64,000 nt of DNA from an uncultured bacterium (GTDB taxonomy: Bacteria; Cyanobacteriota; Vampirovibrionia; Gastranaerophilales; Gastranaerophilaceae). Positions within the stretch are counted from its first letter, which is position 1; every line of letters begins with the position of its first letter. A model generated the notes under the pieces. That model was not told the DNA's origin. It searched no databases and worked only from the letters and a program-made list of their open reading frames with translations. Below, piece after piece: positions 26,022 through 33,318 of the stretch. The stretch spans positions 1-64,000 of the forward strand of contig CASDPF010000008.1 of assembly GCA_949282215.1 (NCBI GenBank), given 5' to 3'. The position numbers were made by a program, and so were the translations under genes.

Positions 26022-26657
26022 ATGAAAGTTTCACGTATAAGAGTGAATTCGACTCCTCAATTTCAGGGGGAAAAGACTAAAAAAGCAATGCGAAATACTG
26101 CAGGAGCAGCAGCCATAGCATTAGCAACAGCAATGCCTATGGAAAATGCTGACGCTCAGTTGATTATTCCACAGCCACAAATTCCGCCTATTACATACTA
26201 TCAAGGTTACATTCCGCAAACAACTGCTTATGATGTACCTGATTGTTTTATTTACGGTGATGTAAGAGAGTTTGATTATGATAAGTCGCTAAGACAAACT
26301 TTTGATGAAATTGATGCTAAAGGTAATCAAAATGGTGTTCTTTCTGTGAATGAGGTTATTGCAGCAGACAGAGATAATTGGAATGCTACTCATCTGTATC
26401 CATATAACGCATATCAATTAAATCATACAGTAAGTACCTTTAATCTTGTATCAACTATGTATAATGAAGAAGGTTCCAGTCATAAAAGTATTAATTTCAG
26501 AGAATATAAAAAAATAATGAATGATTATATGCAAGCAAGAAATATTAATACATTTTTTAATTTATTGAGAATGATAACAATTCCTCGAATTGTTTGTCCG
26601 CCGCCACCGCCGCATCATCATCATCCGGCTCCGCCGCCACATAGACACAGGCATTAG
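26022..26657 (+). CDS. EF-hand-like protein with His/Pro-rich C-terminus
   Basis: Encodes 211 residues. The N-terminus has the FQG motif (STPQFQGEKTKK) and then an Ala-rich hydrophobic stretch (AAAIALATAMPM) ending in a possible cleavage site near ADAQL. A Pro/Tyr/Gln-rich segment leads to FDEIDAKGNQNGVLSVNEVI, which follows the EF-hand loop pattern with Asp, Asn and Glu at ligand positions. The last 20 residues are almost all Pro and His (PPPPPHHHHPAPPP, then HRHRH), likely to bind Ni, Zn or Cu. Function unknown. G-tract leader 1 begins immediately after its stop. Confidence 0.6.
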   Translation: MKVSRIRVNSTPQFQGEKTKKAMRNTAGAAAIALATAMPMENADAQLIIPQPQIPPITYYQGYIPQTTAYDVPDCFIYGDVREFDYDKSLRQTFDEIDAKGNQNGVLSVNEVIAADRDNWNATHLYPYNAYQLNHTVSTFNLVSTMYNEEGSSHKSINFREYKKIMNDYMQARNINTFFNLLRMITIPRIVCPPPPPHHHHPAPPPHRHRH

Positions 26658-26659
26658 TA

Positions 26660-26688
26660 TTGAATTTTTATAATAAATTTGTTAAAAT
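26660..26688 (+). promoter_or_regulatory. Promoter of G-tract leader 1 / pilin gene 4
   Basis: TTGAAT, a 17-nt spacer and TAAAAT. The same hexamers and spacer length occur in front of leader 3. It starts 3 nt after the preceding stop codon. Confidence 0.6.
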
Positions 26689-26720
26689 AAGACTATCAAA
26701 TAAAAAAGATAGTCTTATTT
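26689..26720. repeat. Inverted repeat just downstream of the leader 1 -10 box
   Basis: AAGACTATC and GATAGTCTT pair over 9 bp with a 10-nt loop, then ATTTT. It could be the terminator of the preceding gene or an operator covering the transcription start. Leader 3 has a repeat in the same place; leader 2 does not. Confidence 0.55.
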
Positions 26721-26736
26721 TGCAAAAGGAGGATGT

Positions 26737-26787
26737 ATGCAAAAACAGCTAATAGATAGAATTTCGGGGGGGGGGGCTGCCGACTAA
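26737..26787 (+). CDS. Leader ORF 1 containing the G11 run
   Basis: A 16-codon ORF, MQKQLIDRISGGGAAD, with a strong AAAGGAGG ribosome-binding site 4 nt upstream. The eleven-G run encodes three Gly (GGG) codons and flanking bases. The bases encoding DRIS plus the G run are identical in all three leaders. With one extra G (or a -1 ribosomal shift) the reading frame would instead continue to TGA at 26868-26870, giving a 44-residue peptide very similar to the equivalent in leader 2. Function as a regulatory leader peptide is inferred. Confidence 0.6.
   Translation: MQKQLIDRISGGGAAD
26766..26776 (+). repeat. Homopolymer run of 11 G in leader 1
   Basis: An unbroken G11 in an AT-rich genome, preceded by GATAGAATTTC. 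Runs of this length are prone to slippage in replication, transcription and translation. The same length occurs at 51770 and 58548. Confidence 0.9.
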
Positions 26788-26922
26788 CAGTTAGGACAAG
26801 CATTTCCGACTTAGACCTCCGATTAGATGAAAAAGAGCTGAGAAGTAAGCCGTGCCAGAAGACACGGTGATTTTTGATGCAAAATTTCTAAAAAGCATGT
26901 AATAAAAACAAACGGAGGATTT
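26788..26922 (+). promoter_or_regulatory. Pilin 4 leader RNA: anti-Shine-Dalgarno switch region
   Basis: CCTCCG at 26816-26821 lies 39 nt after the G run and can pair either with the G run (CGGGGG) or with the pilin ribosome-binding site CGGAGG at 26913-26918. A hairpin with arms CCGTG and CACGG and an 8-nt loop lies between at 26850-26867. From the G run to the hairpin this leader is nearly identical to leader 2, with a 38-nt block without any change. I do not recognise a known riboswitch class. Confidence 0.6.
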
Positions 26923-27726
26923 ATGAAAAAGAGAAATGCTTTTACATTGGCAGAAGTGCTTATTACATTAGGAATAATAGGTGTTGTTGCAGCTATGACA
27001 TTACCTGCACTTATAAATAAAACAAAAAACAAAAAATTGCATACAGCATTTTTAAAAACCTATGCTGAACTAAATCAGGTAGCGATGTTATTCAAGGCCG
27101 ATTACGGAATAACAGTCCCGGAAGCAGTGACAAATAGTGGAGGTATAATGCGAGAAAATAGTAAGAAGATAATAGCTTATTATAAAGGTGCTAAGTCTGT
27201 TAATTCTGGAGGTCAGGGCACTGATGACGGCGAAGGTAATTATCTTGCATTTTATTCATTGAGTACATTAAATGGCAAATCTTATTCAGGGGGTGCAAAT
27301 ACAAGCGGAAGAAATTCTTCTTTTTTCTGTGATTCTTCAGCTTTTACACCTACTCAATCCGGAGCTATAATGATATTTAATGATGCACCACGTGTGGAAG
27401 GTCAAAATGGACCTGTTGTCTGTGTAGATATAAATGGTAAGAAAAAGCCTAACCGTTATGGAATAGATTATTTTATGTTTATTTTTACACTTGACGGACG
27501 GGTTATTCCTGTGGGACAGGAGCATAAAGACAATCCTCCTGTATGTAACAGTGCATCAGGTTCTTGTGTTAATTTTAATAATGTAGGGCCTGAGTATTGT
27601 TCTAATACATCAAATGATATTTCAAAAAATACATCTTGTGCTTATTATGCACTGACAAATACGCACCCGACAAAAGAGGGAAAAGATTACTGGACAGATT
27701 TTTTAGGCGAGGTATACAGCAGATAA
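26923..27726 (+). CDS. Type IV pilin-like protein 4 (G-tract leader type)
   Basis: Encodes 267 residues, the longest of the pilin-like set. The start ACGGAGGATTTATG is identical in the three G-tract genes. Prepilin signal MKKRNA|FTLAEVLITLGIIG. The globular part has VDINGKKKPNRYGIDYFMF, a Gly/Ser/Asn-rich region near residues 110-130 and eight Cys, most in the last 130 residues. No divergent regulator is present; control probably lies in the leader. The stop codon touches the ftsL stop codon (0 nt gap, convergent). Confidence 0.9.
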   Translation: MKKRNAFTLAEVLITLGIIGVVAAMTLPALINKTKNKKLHTAFLKTYAELNQVAMLFKADYGITVPEAVTNSGGIMRENSKKIIAYYKGAKSVNSGGQGTDDGEGNYLAFYSLSTLNGKSYSGGANTSGRNSSFFCDSSAFTPTQSGAIMIFNDAPRVEGQNGPVVCVDINGKKKPNRYGIDYFMFIFTLDGRVIPVGQEHKDNPPVCNSASGSCVNFNNVGPEYCSNTSNDISKNTSCAYYALTNTHPTKEGKDYWTDFLGEVYSR

Positions 27727-28182
27727 TTAATATCCGATAGCCCAGTTAACGGTTGATGATAAAGTTTTTTGAGGTTCTACGTTGACATTTGCAGATACTG
27801 CCGGAACCTCAATTACTTTTGCTGCTTTTTGAAGTAAATTATATTGAGTCATTCTGTTATCAACATTATTAAATGATTTCAAACGATCTAAATGGTTTTG
27901 TAACTCTGCATTTTCATCATTTAGTGTAGTGACCTGACGACTTAGTGTATTTAATGTAATTTCATTACACATTTCGAAGTAATAGCTAACGAAGGCGACG
28001 ATTACAAACACGCCTAAAATTCCACATAATGTTGCATTTACCTTCCTTATAGCCATTTCTTTGTATGTATTCTCCTTGTGAAAATAACCTTCGATAACCG
28101 GTGCTTGCTGTATAGGATTTGCTGTATAATCCTGATGTACATAAGAATAATTAATATCTTGTCTTACTCTTGCTGTATTCAA
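27727..28182 (-). CDS. ftsL: FtsL-like cell division protein
   Basis: Encodes 151 residues with the FtsL plan: a cytoplasmic N-terminus of about 50 residues, one membrane segment (LCGILGVFVIVAFVSYYF) and a periplasmic leucine-zipper-like coiled coil (LSRQVTTLNDENAELQNHLD). It follows rsmH by 45 nt, the classic ftsL place in the division and cell wall cluster. FtsL works with FtsB and FtsQ to activate septal wall synthesis. Sequence identity in this family is always low, so the call rests on plan and position. Other dcw genes are not here. Confidence 0.78.
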   Translation of the reverse strand: MNTARVRQDINYSYVHQDYTANPIQQAPVIEGYFHKENTYKEMAIRKVNATLCGILGVFVIVAFVSYYFEMCNEITLNTLSRQVTTLNDENAELQNHLDRLKSFNNVDNRMTQYNLLQKAAKVIEVPAVSANVNVEPQKTLSSTVNWAIGY

Positions 28183-28227
28183 CTTTTTTCCCCAACTGTT
28201 TAATTTAAATTACAAACTGTCCCAAAA

Positions 28228-29157
28228 TTAATTAATACATCTTGCGATTCTTAATTTTGCACTTCTCGATGGCGGATTTTCAGAAATCTCTTCTTCCGAT
28301 GCCGTAATCGGTTTTTTATTAACAAGCTCCAGTTTTGGTGGCGGGCATGTACAAATCATTTGATTTTTTTCGCAATGACACCGCTGTGAATGGTACTTGA
28401 ATAAGTGTTTCACTATCCTATCCTCCAATGAGTGAAAACTTATTACACTTATTATAGCACCAACGTCAAGTAAATCCAACACATCATTTAAAGTATTTTT
28501 AACATTTTGTAACTCTTGATTTACTTCAATTCTGATTGCCTGAAATACCCTTGTTGCAGGGTGAATAGAGCTTTTAACGTGTGGTGTGCTTTTTACTATT
28601 AAATCAGCTAATTCTGTAGTTGTTTCAATTTTTTTTGCTTTTCTCTGCTCAATTATAGCTTTAGCTATCCTTTTGGAAAACCTTTCTTCTCCGTATTCTG
28701 AGAATATTCTTACCAGTTCATTTTCATTGTAACCATTCACAACGTCATAAGCTGAAAAGTCAGAATTCTGATTAAAACGCATATCAAGCGGAGCTTCTTT
28801 TGAAAATGAAAATCCACGCTCAGCCTTATTAAACTGATGATATGAAGCACCTAAATCAAACAGCACTCCACCTGTTATTTTTTCTATTCCTAATGAATGT
28901 AAAACTTTTTTAATATTCGTATAAGAACTTTTTATAATTGTTAAGTTTTTGTAACCTTCTAATCTTTTTGAAGCAGCTTCAATAGCTTCATCATCTATGT
29001 CAAAAGCGATTAATCTCCCATCAGGGGATATTCTTTTTAGGATAAGCTCACTGTGTCCGCCTCCGCCAAGTGTACAATCAACGTATATAAGACCGTTTTT
29101 GCACTCCAATGCATCTACGGCCTCTTGTTTCATAACTGTATAGTGCTTAAATTCCAT
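28228..29157 (-). CDS. rsmH: 16S rRNA (cytosine-1402-N4)-methyltransferase
   Basis: Encodes 309 residues, normal length. RsmH (MraW) methylates N4 of C1402 in 16S rRNA, the same nucleotide whose ribose is methylated by the rsmI product at 11018. Motifs: HYTVMKQEAVDAL, VDCTLGGGGHSELIL (AdoMet loop), GVLFDLGASYHQFN, RGFSFSKEAPLDMRF and ISFHSLEDRIVKH. Followed by ftsL. Confidence 0.97.
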   Translation of the reverse strand: MEFKHYTVMKQEAVDALECKNGLIYVDCTLGGGGHSELILKRISPDGRLIAFDIDDEAIEAASKRLEGYKNLTIIKSSYTNIKKVLHSLGIEKITGGVLFDLGASYHQFNKAERGFSFSKEAPLDMRFNQNSDFSAYDVVNGYNENELVRIFSEYGEERFSKRIAKAIIEQRKAKKIETTTELADLIVKSTPHVKSSIHPATRVFQAIRIEVNQELQNVKNTLNDVLDLLDVGAIISVISFHSLEDRIVKHLFKYHSQRCHCEKNQMICTCPPPKLELVNKKPITASEEEISENPPSRSAKLRIARCIN

Positions 29158-29179
29158 ACCAGAATTTTAGCACAAAAGA

Positions 29180-29374
29180 TTATACGTGTACAAAACCTTC
29201 CAGTCCGTAATCATCGAAGATTTCTAAGAATTTGTTGTAAGTAAACACCTGTGAATTTCCGTCTGAGTCTGTAATTTCAATTAATTTGTTAGCTTCTGCA
29301 TTTTCTATAACATTAGCTATTGCATCGACTTCATTCTCAATTTGTTCTTTCGTTGAAATGAATTGTATATCCAT
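29180..29374 (-). CDS. Small acidic protein, tandem paralogue of the gene at 29396
   Basis: Encodes 64 residues. The C-terminal half, VFTYNKFLEIFDDYGLEGFV, matches in arrangement YTYAKFVEIYDEQGLDGFLY of the neighbouring product. It is highly acidic, without Cys or membrane segments. Good GGGAGACAT ribosome-binding region. The family is unknown to me. Confidence 0.6.
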   Translation of the reverse strand: MDIQFISTKEQIENEVDAIANVIENAEANKLIEITDSDGNSQVFTYNKFLEIFDDYGLEGFVHV

Positions 29375-29395
29375 AAGATGTCTCCCTGTCTGTCT

Positions 29396-29644
29396 CTAGT
29401 GGTATAAAAAGCCGTCAAGACCTTGTTCGTCATAAATTTCTACAAATTTAGCGTATGTGTAGATTTTTGTATTTTCAGGTTTGTTTTGGTCCATAACAAG
29501 AATTCTGCCGTTACTGATTTTAGAGTCGAGTTTGTTAATAAAGTCCACCATTGAGTTTAAATAACTTTCATTAGCCAAATCTTCTACAGTAACATTTTTC
29601 AGAAAGTGAAAATCTCTTTCATTAAATGTAATTTGTTCGCCCAT
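29396..29644 (-). CDS. Small acidic protein, tandem paralogue of the gene at 29180
   Basis: Encodes 82 residues. It shares the last 21 residues' pattern (Y-x-K-F-x-E-I-x-D-x-x-G-L-x-G-F) and a preceding ILVMDQN/LIEITDSD strand with the next gene downstream, 21 nt away. The pair looks like an old tandem duplication in one transcript. AAGGAG lies before the start. Function unknown. Confidence 0.6.
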   Translation of the reverse strand: MGEQITFNERDFHFLKNVTVEDLANESYLNSMVDFINKLDSKISNGRILVMDQNKPENTKIYTYAKFVEIYDEQGLDGFLYH

Positions 29645-29745
29645 AAATTACTCCTTGAATAACCTGTTACGCTGTATCTCCTATTACGGAAATTAAATAA
29701 AATTTCTTTAAAGTAATTTGATATTTGTAAAGAAAAGTTTACAAA

Positions 29746-29786
29746 CAAAAAGAGTTGAATTCTAATATAGAATTCAACTCTTTTTG
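29746..29786. terminator. Strong bidirectional terminator
   Basis: AAAAAGAGTTGAATTCTA and its complement form a very long, nearly gap-free stem ending in TTTTTG. It lies downstream of gltX on the minus strand and upstream of the small acidic genes. Confidence 0.8.
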
Positions 29787-29808
29787 TTTATTTATTATTA
29801 ATTTGCTT

Positions 29809-31278
29809 TTATACAGGTTGTTTCATTGCATTTTTTACACGGTGGAAAGTTTTATCTTTGCCGATAATAGCCAAAATTGCAGTCATATCAGCACCGCAAA
29901 TTCTTCCTGTAACTGCAGCTCTTATTGCCCACATTGTGACTTTTGGCTTGATACCCTTTTCTTTATAGTAGCCTCTGAAAGCTTCAAGTTTTTCGTGAAG
30001 ATTTTCTTCAGTCCATTCCCAATCTTTAGCTTGTTCCATAAATGTCTTTAGAACATCTTGTGAAACTTCAGTATCAAGGGTTTCTTTAGCTTTTTCATCG
30101 AATTCAACATCCTGACCAAAGAAATAAGGAACTGCCTCTGTTATATCAGAAAGAAGAGTTAACGGCTCATAAGTTACCTCAACCATTCTTGTATATTGAG
30201 CATCTGTAAGCTCACTCAAGTCATATTTTGTCAAATACGGTTTAAGTCTTTCTTTTAATTCAGGAATAGAAAGCATTTTGATGTAATGGCTGTTCATCCA
30301 GTTCAATTTGTCGTATTCGAAAATTGAATTAGATGAAGAAATTTCATTAATTCTGAAATCCTGAGCGATTTCATCGACGGTTTTAATTTCCTGTCCGTCA
30401 GATGGAGCCCAGCCAAGTAATGCTACAAAGTTTATAAGTGCATCTGTTAAGTAGCCTTTTTCAACGAATTCTGAAACTGCAGTAGCTCCGTGACGTTTAG
30501 AAAGTTTACTTCTGTCAGGTGCAAGAATCATCCCTAAGTGACCAAATCTTGGAACTTCAGCTCCTAATGCTTCAAAAATCAAGATTTGTTTGAATGTATT
30601 AGAAATGTGATCTTCACCTCTGATTACGTGTGAAATCTTCATAAGCATATCATCTATTACAACTGCAAAGTTGTAAGTTGGGGTGCCGTTTGATTTCATT
30701 ATTACGAAATCACCCAAAAGATCTGTATCCATATGAAGTTCACCTTTTACAAGGTCATCAAATTTCAATATAGAAGAATCGTGAAAAGCTTTTTGAGCTT
30801 TAGCAATGTTAAATCTGATTGCAGGTTTTCTTCCTTCTGCACGTAATTTAGCTTTTTCGTCTTCTGTTAAGTTTTCGCATTTTTTAGAATATACGTAAGG
30901 TTTTTTATTTTTTGTAGCTTCTTCTTTTTCTGCTTCTAATTCTTCAGGAGTACAGAAGCATTCATAAGCAAAACCTTTGTCTAAAAGTTCTTGTACATAC
31001 TTAGGATAGATGTCAAATCTTTCAGACTGAGTATATGGTCCGTAAGGACCGCCTACATCAGGACCTTCATCCCAATTAAGCCCCAGAGCTTTCAAGCTGT
31101 CAAAAATATTGTTAATGTAAGCTTGGCTTGTACGCTCAGCGTCGGTATCTTCAATTCTTAAAACAAATTTGCCGTGATTTTTCTTTGCAAATAAGTAGTT
31201 AAATAAAGCTGTTCTTGCTGTTCCAACGTGTAAATTTCCGCTTGGAGACGGAGCAATTCTGACTCTAACTTCGTTCAT
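29809..31278 (-). CDS. gltX: Glutamyl-tRNA synthetase
   Basis: Encodes 489 residues from ATG 31278, preceded by GAGGA; the ORF extends upstream to 31344 but lacks family residues there. It charges tRNA-Glu, and in organisms without GlnRS also tRNA-Gln. Class I motifs: RIAPSPSGNLHVGTART (HIGH-like) and DRSKLSKRHGA (KMSKS-like). CFCTPEELEAEKEEA marks the zinc-binding-like insert with only part of the Cys set. Length and domains are normal. Confidence 0.97.
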   Translation of the reverse strand: MNEVRVRIAPSPSGNLHVGTARTALFNYLFAKKNHGKFVLRIEDTDAERTSQAYINNIFDSLKALGLNWDEGPDVGGPYGPYTQSERFDIYPKYVQELLDKGFAYECFCTPEELEAEKEEATKNKKPYVYSKKCENLTEDEKAKLRAEGRKPAIRFNIAKAQKAFHDSSILKFDDLVKGELHMDTDLLGDFVIMKSNGTPTYNFAVVIDDMLMKISHVIRGEDHISNTFKQILIFEALGAEVPRFGHLGMILAPDRSKLSKRHGATAVSEFVEKGYLTDALINFVALLGWAPSDGQEIKTVDEIAQDFRINEISSSNSIFEYDKLNWMNSHYIKMLSIPELKERLKPYLTKYDLSELTDAQYTRMVEVTYEPLTLLSDITEAVPYFFGQDVEFDEKAKETLDTEVSQDVLKTFMEQAKDWEWTEENLHEKLEAFRGYYKEKGIKPKVTMWAIRAAVTGRICGADMTAILAIIGKDKTFHRVKNAMKQPV

Positions 31279-31347
31279 TTTAAATCCTCGATTTCTTTTA
31301 TATTTCGCACCTATTATCCTAGCACGCACAGGTTTTAATTTCAAGGT

Positions 31348-32061
31348 TTAATCAAGAATATAAAGAGGTGAGCAGCCCCATCCGGTTCCGTTTTTGCAAT
31401 CTTCTTCATAGTTGTCTCTTGTTAGTGTTACTGTAGTTTTGTTGCAACTGTTTGGCACAGCTTTATTTTGTGATCTGTTAAAAAATTCTGGAGAAAATCT
31501 TTTAGGATTTAATATAAAATAAAATATATCACGTCCAACAATATTGGGTTTTTGGTATCCGTTTACATCTATTAATATTTGATTGCCGCAAGTGTAAAAT
31601 ATTAACGTTCCATCCGTAAGTTGCATTGATAATGCAGAATAGCTAGGATTAGACTTATATTCAACCCCTTTCTTATCTTGCCATTTATCATCTTTATGCC
31701 AATAAGTTTGTCCTGTACGTGGCCATTCGTTAGTATTTCCATAAGTACCAGTTCCGTCTGTGAATTTCATAGAATCAATATCTTTAGGACATGCAATTCC
31801 TGAATTTAGTGTCTTTAGTTCTTTTTGCATTCTACAAAAGTACTTTGGCATTTGCATCCAGTTTACACTTTCATAGGTTTGTCCTTCTGCTATATATGCA
31901 CGTTGCATTGCTTGTGAAATAGTTGAATATTGCTTTTTAAATGCGCTCTTAAATTGCTTGTCTTGAATGTTTGTAATTACTGTAGGTAGTGTCATTGCCG
32001 CCACTATACCAATAATTCCTAGTGTTATTAGTACCTCAGCTAATGTAAACGCTTTTTTCAT
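31348..32061 (-). CDS. Type IV pilin-like protein 5
   Basis: Encodes 237 residues. AAGGAGG lies 5 nt before ATG 32061. Prepilin signal MKKA|FTLAEVLITLGIIG. The signature is LIDVNGYQKPNIVGRDIFYF. Six Cys. The C-terminus ends GCSPLYILD, resembling paralogue 6 (GCASYILTNGD). It lies 3 nt downstream of the gltX ORF limit and is transcribed the same way as gltX, but with its own promoter, divergent from a ribbon-helix-helix gene. Confidence 0.9.
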   Translation of the reverse strand: MKKAFTLAEVLITLGIIGIVAAMTLPTVITNIQDKQFKSAFKKQYSTISQAMQRAYIAEGQTYESVNWMQMPKYFCRMQKELKTLNSGIACPKDIDSMKFTDGTGTYGNTNEWPRTGQTYWHKDDKWQDKKGVEYKSNPSYSALSMQLTDGTLIFYTCGNQILIDVNGYQKPNIVGRDIFYFILNPKRFSPEFFNRSQNKAVPNSCNKTTVTLTRDNYEEDCKNGTGWGCSPLYILD

Positions 32062-32077
32062 AGTGCCTCCTTATTTG

Positions 32078-32106
32078 AATATAACATATTGCACATATAA
32101 ATACAA
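32078..32106 (-). promoter_or_regulatory. Promoter of pilin gene 5
   Basis: On the minus strand TTGTAT, a 17-nt spacer and TATATT, 17 nt before the start codon. Its -35 box overlaps the palindrome at 32105-32121. Confidence 0.6.
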
Positions 32107-32121
32107 GTGTAATTTACACTT
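32105..32121. promoter_or_regulatory. Perfect 17-bp palindrome, candidate operator of the RHH protein
   Basis: AAGTGTAA-T-TTACACTT is perfectly symmetric. It overlaps the pilin -35 box on one side and, on the other, a candidate -35 (TTTACA 32113-32118, 17-nt spacer, AATAAT 32136-32141) for the RHH gene. One bound protein could thus control both genes. Confidence 0.65.
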
Positions 32122-32198
32122 TTATTTATAAATGAAATAATAGTGTGTTTTTAAACTGATTAATCGTGTGTAGAATTACAGGATGAAGGGAGATCTGT

Positions 32199-32366
32199 AT
32201 GTTTAATATTGAAAAGCCTGAGATGGTCAATAAGACTTTCAGGTTGCCGGCTGAATTAGTAGAACGTTTAAGTACTGTCGCACAAAACAAGGGTGTGTCT
32301 TTGAACAATCTTGTAAAGCAGTGCTGTGAATATGCGTTGAGTCAGCTTGCTGATAGTGATAAGTAA
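32199..32366 (+). CDS. Small ribbon-helix-helix DNA-binding protein
   Basis: Encodes 55 residues from ATG 32199 with AAGGGAG before it. MVNKTFRLPAELVERLSTVA and GVSLNNLVKQCCEYAL follow the ribbon-helix-helix plan of Arc/CopG-type proteins: an N-terminal beta strand (KTFRLP) and two helices. Such proteins bind palindromic operators as dimers or tetramers. Divergent from pilin gene 5, so it replaces the XRE proteins found next to other pilin genes. Confidence 0.8.
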   Translation: MFNIEKPEMVNKTFRLPAELVERLSTVAQNKGVSLNNLVKQCCEYALSQLADSDK

Positions 32367-32447
32367 ATGCATATTTTAGTGTGTTTTTTTTGTCGCGTCT
32401 TTAGTGGTGACAATTTGGGATTTTTAATGCTTGATATTTGCGTTTTG

Positions 32448-32456
32448 TGATATAAT
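32448..32456 (+). promoter_or_regulatory. Extended -10 promoter of the gene at 32463
   Basis: TG-A-TATAAT ends exactly 6 nt before ATG 32463, with no Shine-Dalgarno sequence between. A leaderless transcript is likely. Confidence 0.55.
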
Positions 32457-32462
32457 TAAGAT

Positions 32463-33248
32463 ATGAAGAGAGTTCTATTGGTTTTAATAATTTTGTTGCT
32501 GGGAGTACCAAGCTATAGTGCGGAGGAAGATGTGAAGCTTCCGAATATCTTCATATGGTCTTTACCTGAGGATAAGGATGTATCTCCTGATGAAATTACA
32601 AGCTCTAATGAAAATGATGAAGTTACGCTTATTCCCGAAGTGGATAGCATTCCTGCAAAAGGGTATATTGAATTTATTGAAGATAATGCTGATACGGTTT
32701 ATTTGGATGAAAATAGTAATAATGCTTTAAATCTGCGTGTCCCTCAAAAGTTTAATTCATCTAAGCTTGTGGATAGTAAAAAAATTCAGGGAACAAAAAA
32801 ATATTCACTTTACAGTCAAGAGGAATATAGTATTTCACCACAATCCGTGCAGTCAGTTGCAAAGATGGGTAATTTTTCCCTCGGAACTTTATATAATACC
32901 GGTATTGATACATCTCAACTGGAACGTTCGACGACATTGTTTACAAGATATGACAGCAAGCATTTTGCAATTAGTTCTGCTTTTAAGAAAAATAATTTGA
33001 CTGCCTACGGGCTTGTTACAGATAATTTTTATCTTGCTCCTGAATTAAAGTTTAATAGAGTTTTTGCCTTTTCTCCGATATTGTCATCCGATATAACAAG
33101 AAATCGCAGGAAAGGCGAGCTTGTTTTATCAATTAGTCCCGATAAAGAAGAACGAATGAAATTAGAGTTTGGGGCAGGTACTACCTATGATGTTAATAAC
33201 GACAGATCTTGGTCGCAGGTTCGTTTTAATACTAAATTTCAATTGTAA
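32463..33248 (+). CDS. Secreted, possibly outer-membrane beta-barrel, protein
   Basis: Encodes 261 residues. The signal peptide is MKRVLLVLIILLLGVPSYSA. An acidic N-terminal region of about 90 residues is followed by about 130 residues of alternating polar and hydrophobic strands (KHFAISSAFKKNNLTAYGLV, then NRRKGELVLSISPDKEE) ending in VRFNTKFQL, a pattern typical of beta barrels. No Cys. No named family recognised. An envelope role is inferred. Confidence 0.62.
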   Translation: MKRVLLVLIILLLGVPSYSAEEDVKLPNIFIWSLPEDKDVSPDEITSSNENDEVTLIPEVDSIPAKGYIEFIEDNADTVYLDENSNNALNLRVPQKFNSSKLVDSKKIQGTKKYSLYSQEEYSISPQSVQSVAKMGNFSLGTLYNTGIDTSQLERSTTLFTRYDSKHFAISSAFKKNNLTAYGLVTDNFYLAPELKFNRVFAFSPILSSDITRNRRKGELVLSISPDKEERMKLEFGAGTTYDVNNDRSWSQVRFNTKFQL

Positions 33249-33264
33249 ATTTATTAAAATATAA

Positions 33265-33293
33265 TTGAATACTTCTGTGTTTTCTTTTATAAT
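33265..33293 (+). promoter_or_regulatory. Promoter of the ftsB-TPR operon
   Basis: TTGAAT, a 17-nt spacer and TATAAT, 25 nt before the GTG start. Confidence 0.7.
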
Positions 33294-33318
33294 TTGATTA
33301 AGATACAAGGAGTTTCCC

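Noticed and set aside
26766-26776. G11 runs as assembly or sequencing artefacts
   Set aside because: Three separate loci have the same run length, the same 11 bases before it and the same spacing to CCTCCG. Exact length may still vary between cells, but an artefact would not produce the shared flanking layout.
26788-26922. Known riboswitch, for example cyclic di-GMP class I or II
   Set aside because: The hallmark bases and helix order of those classes are not found. The conserved parts here are the G run, CCTCCG and one small hairpin.
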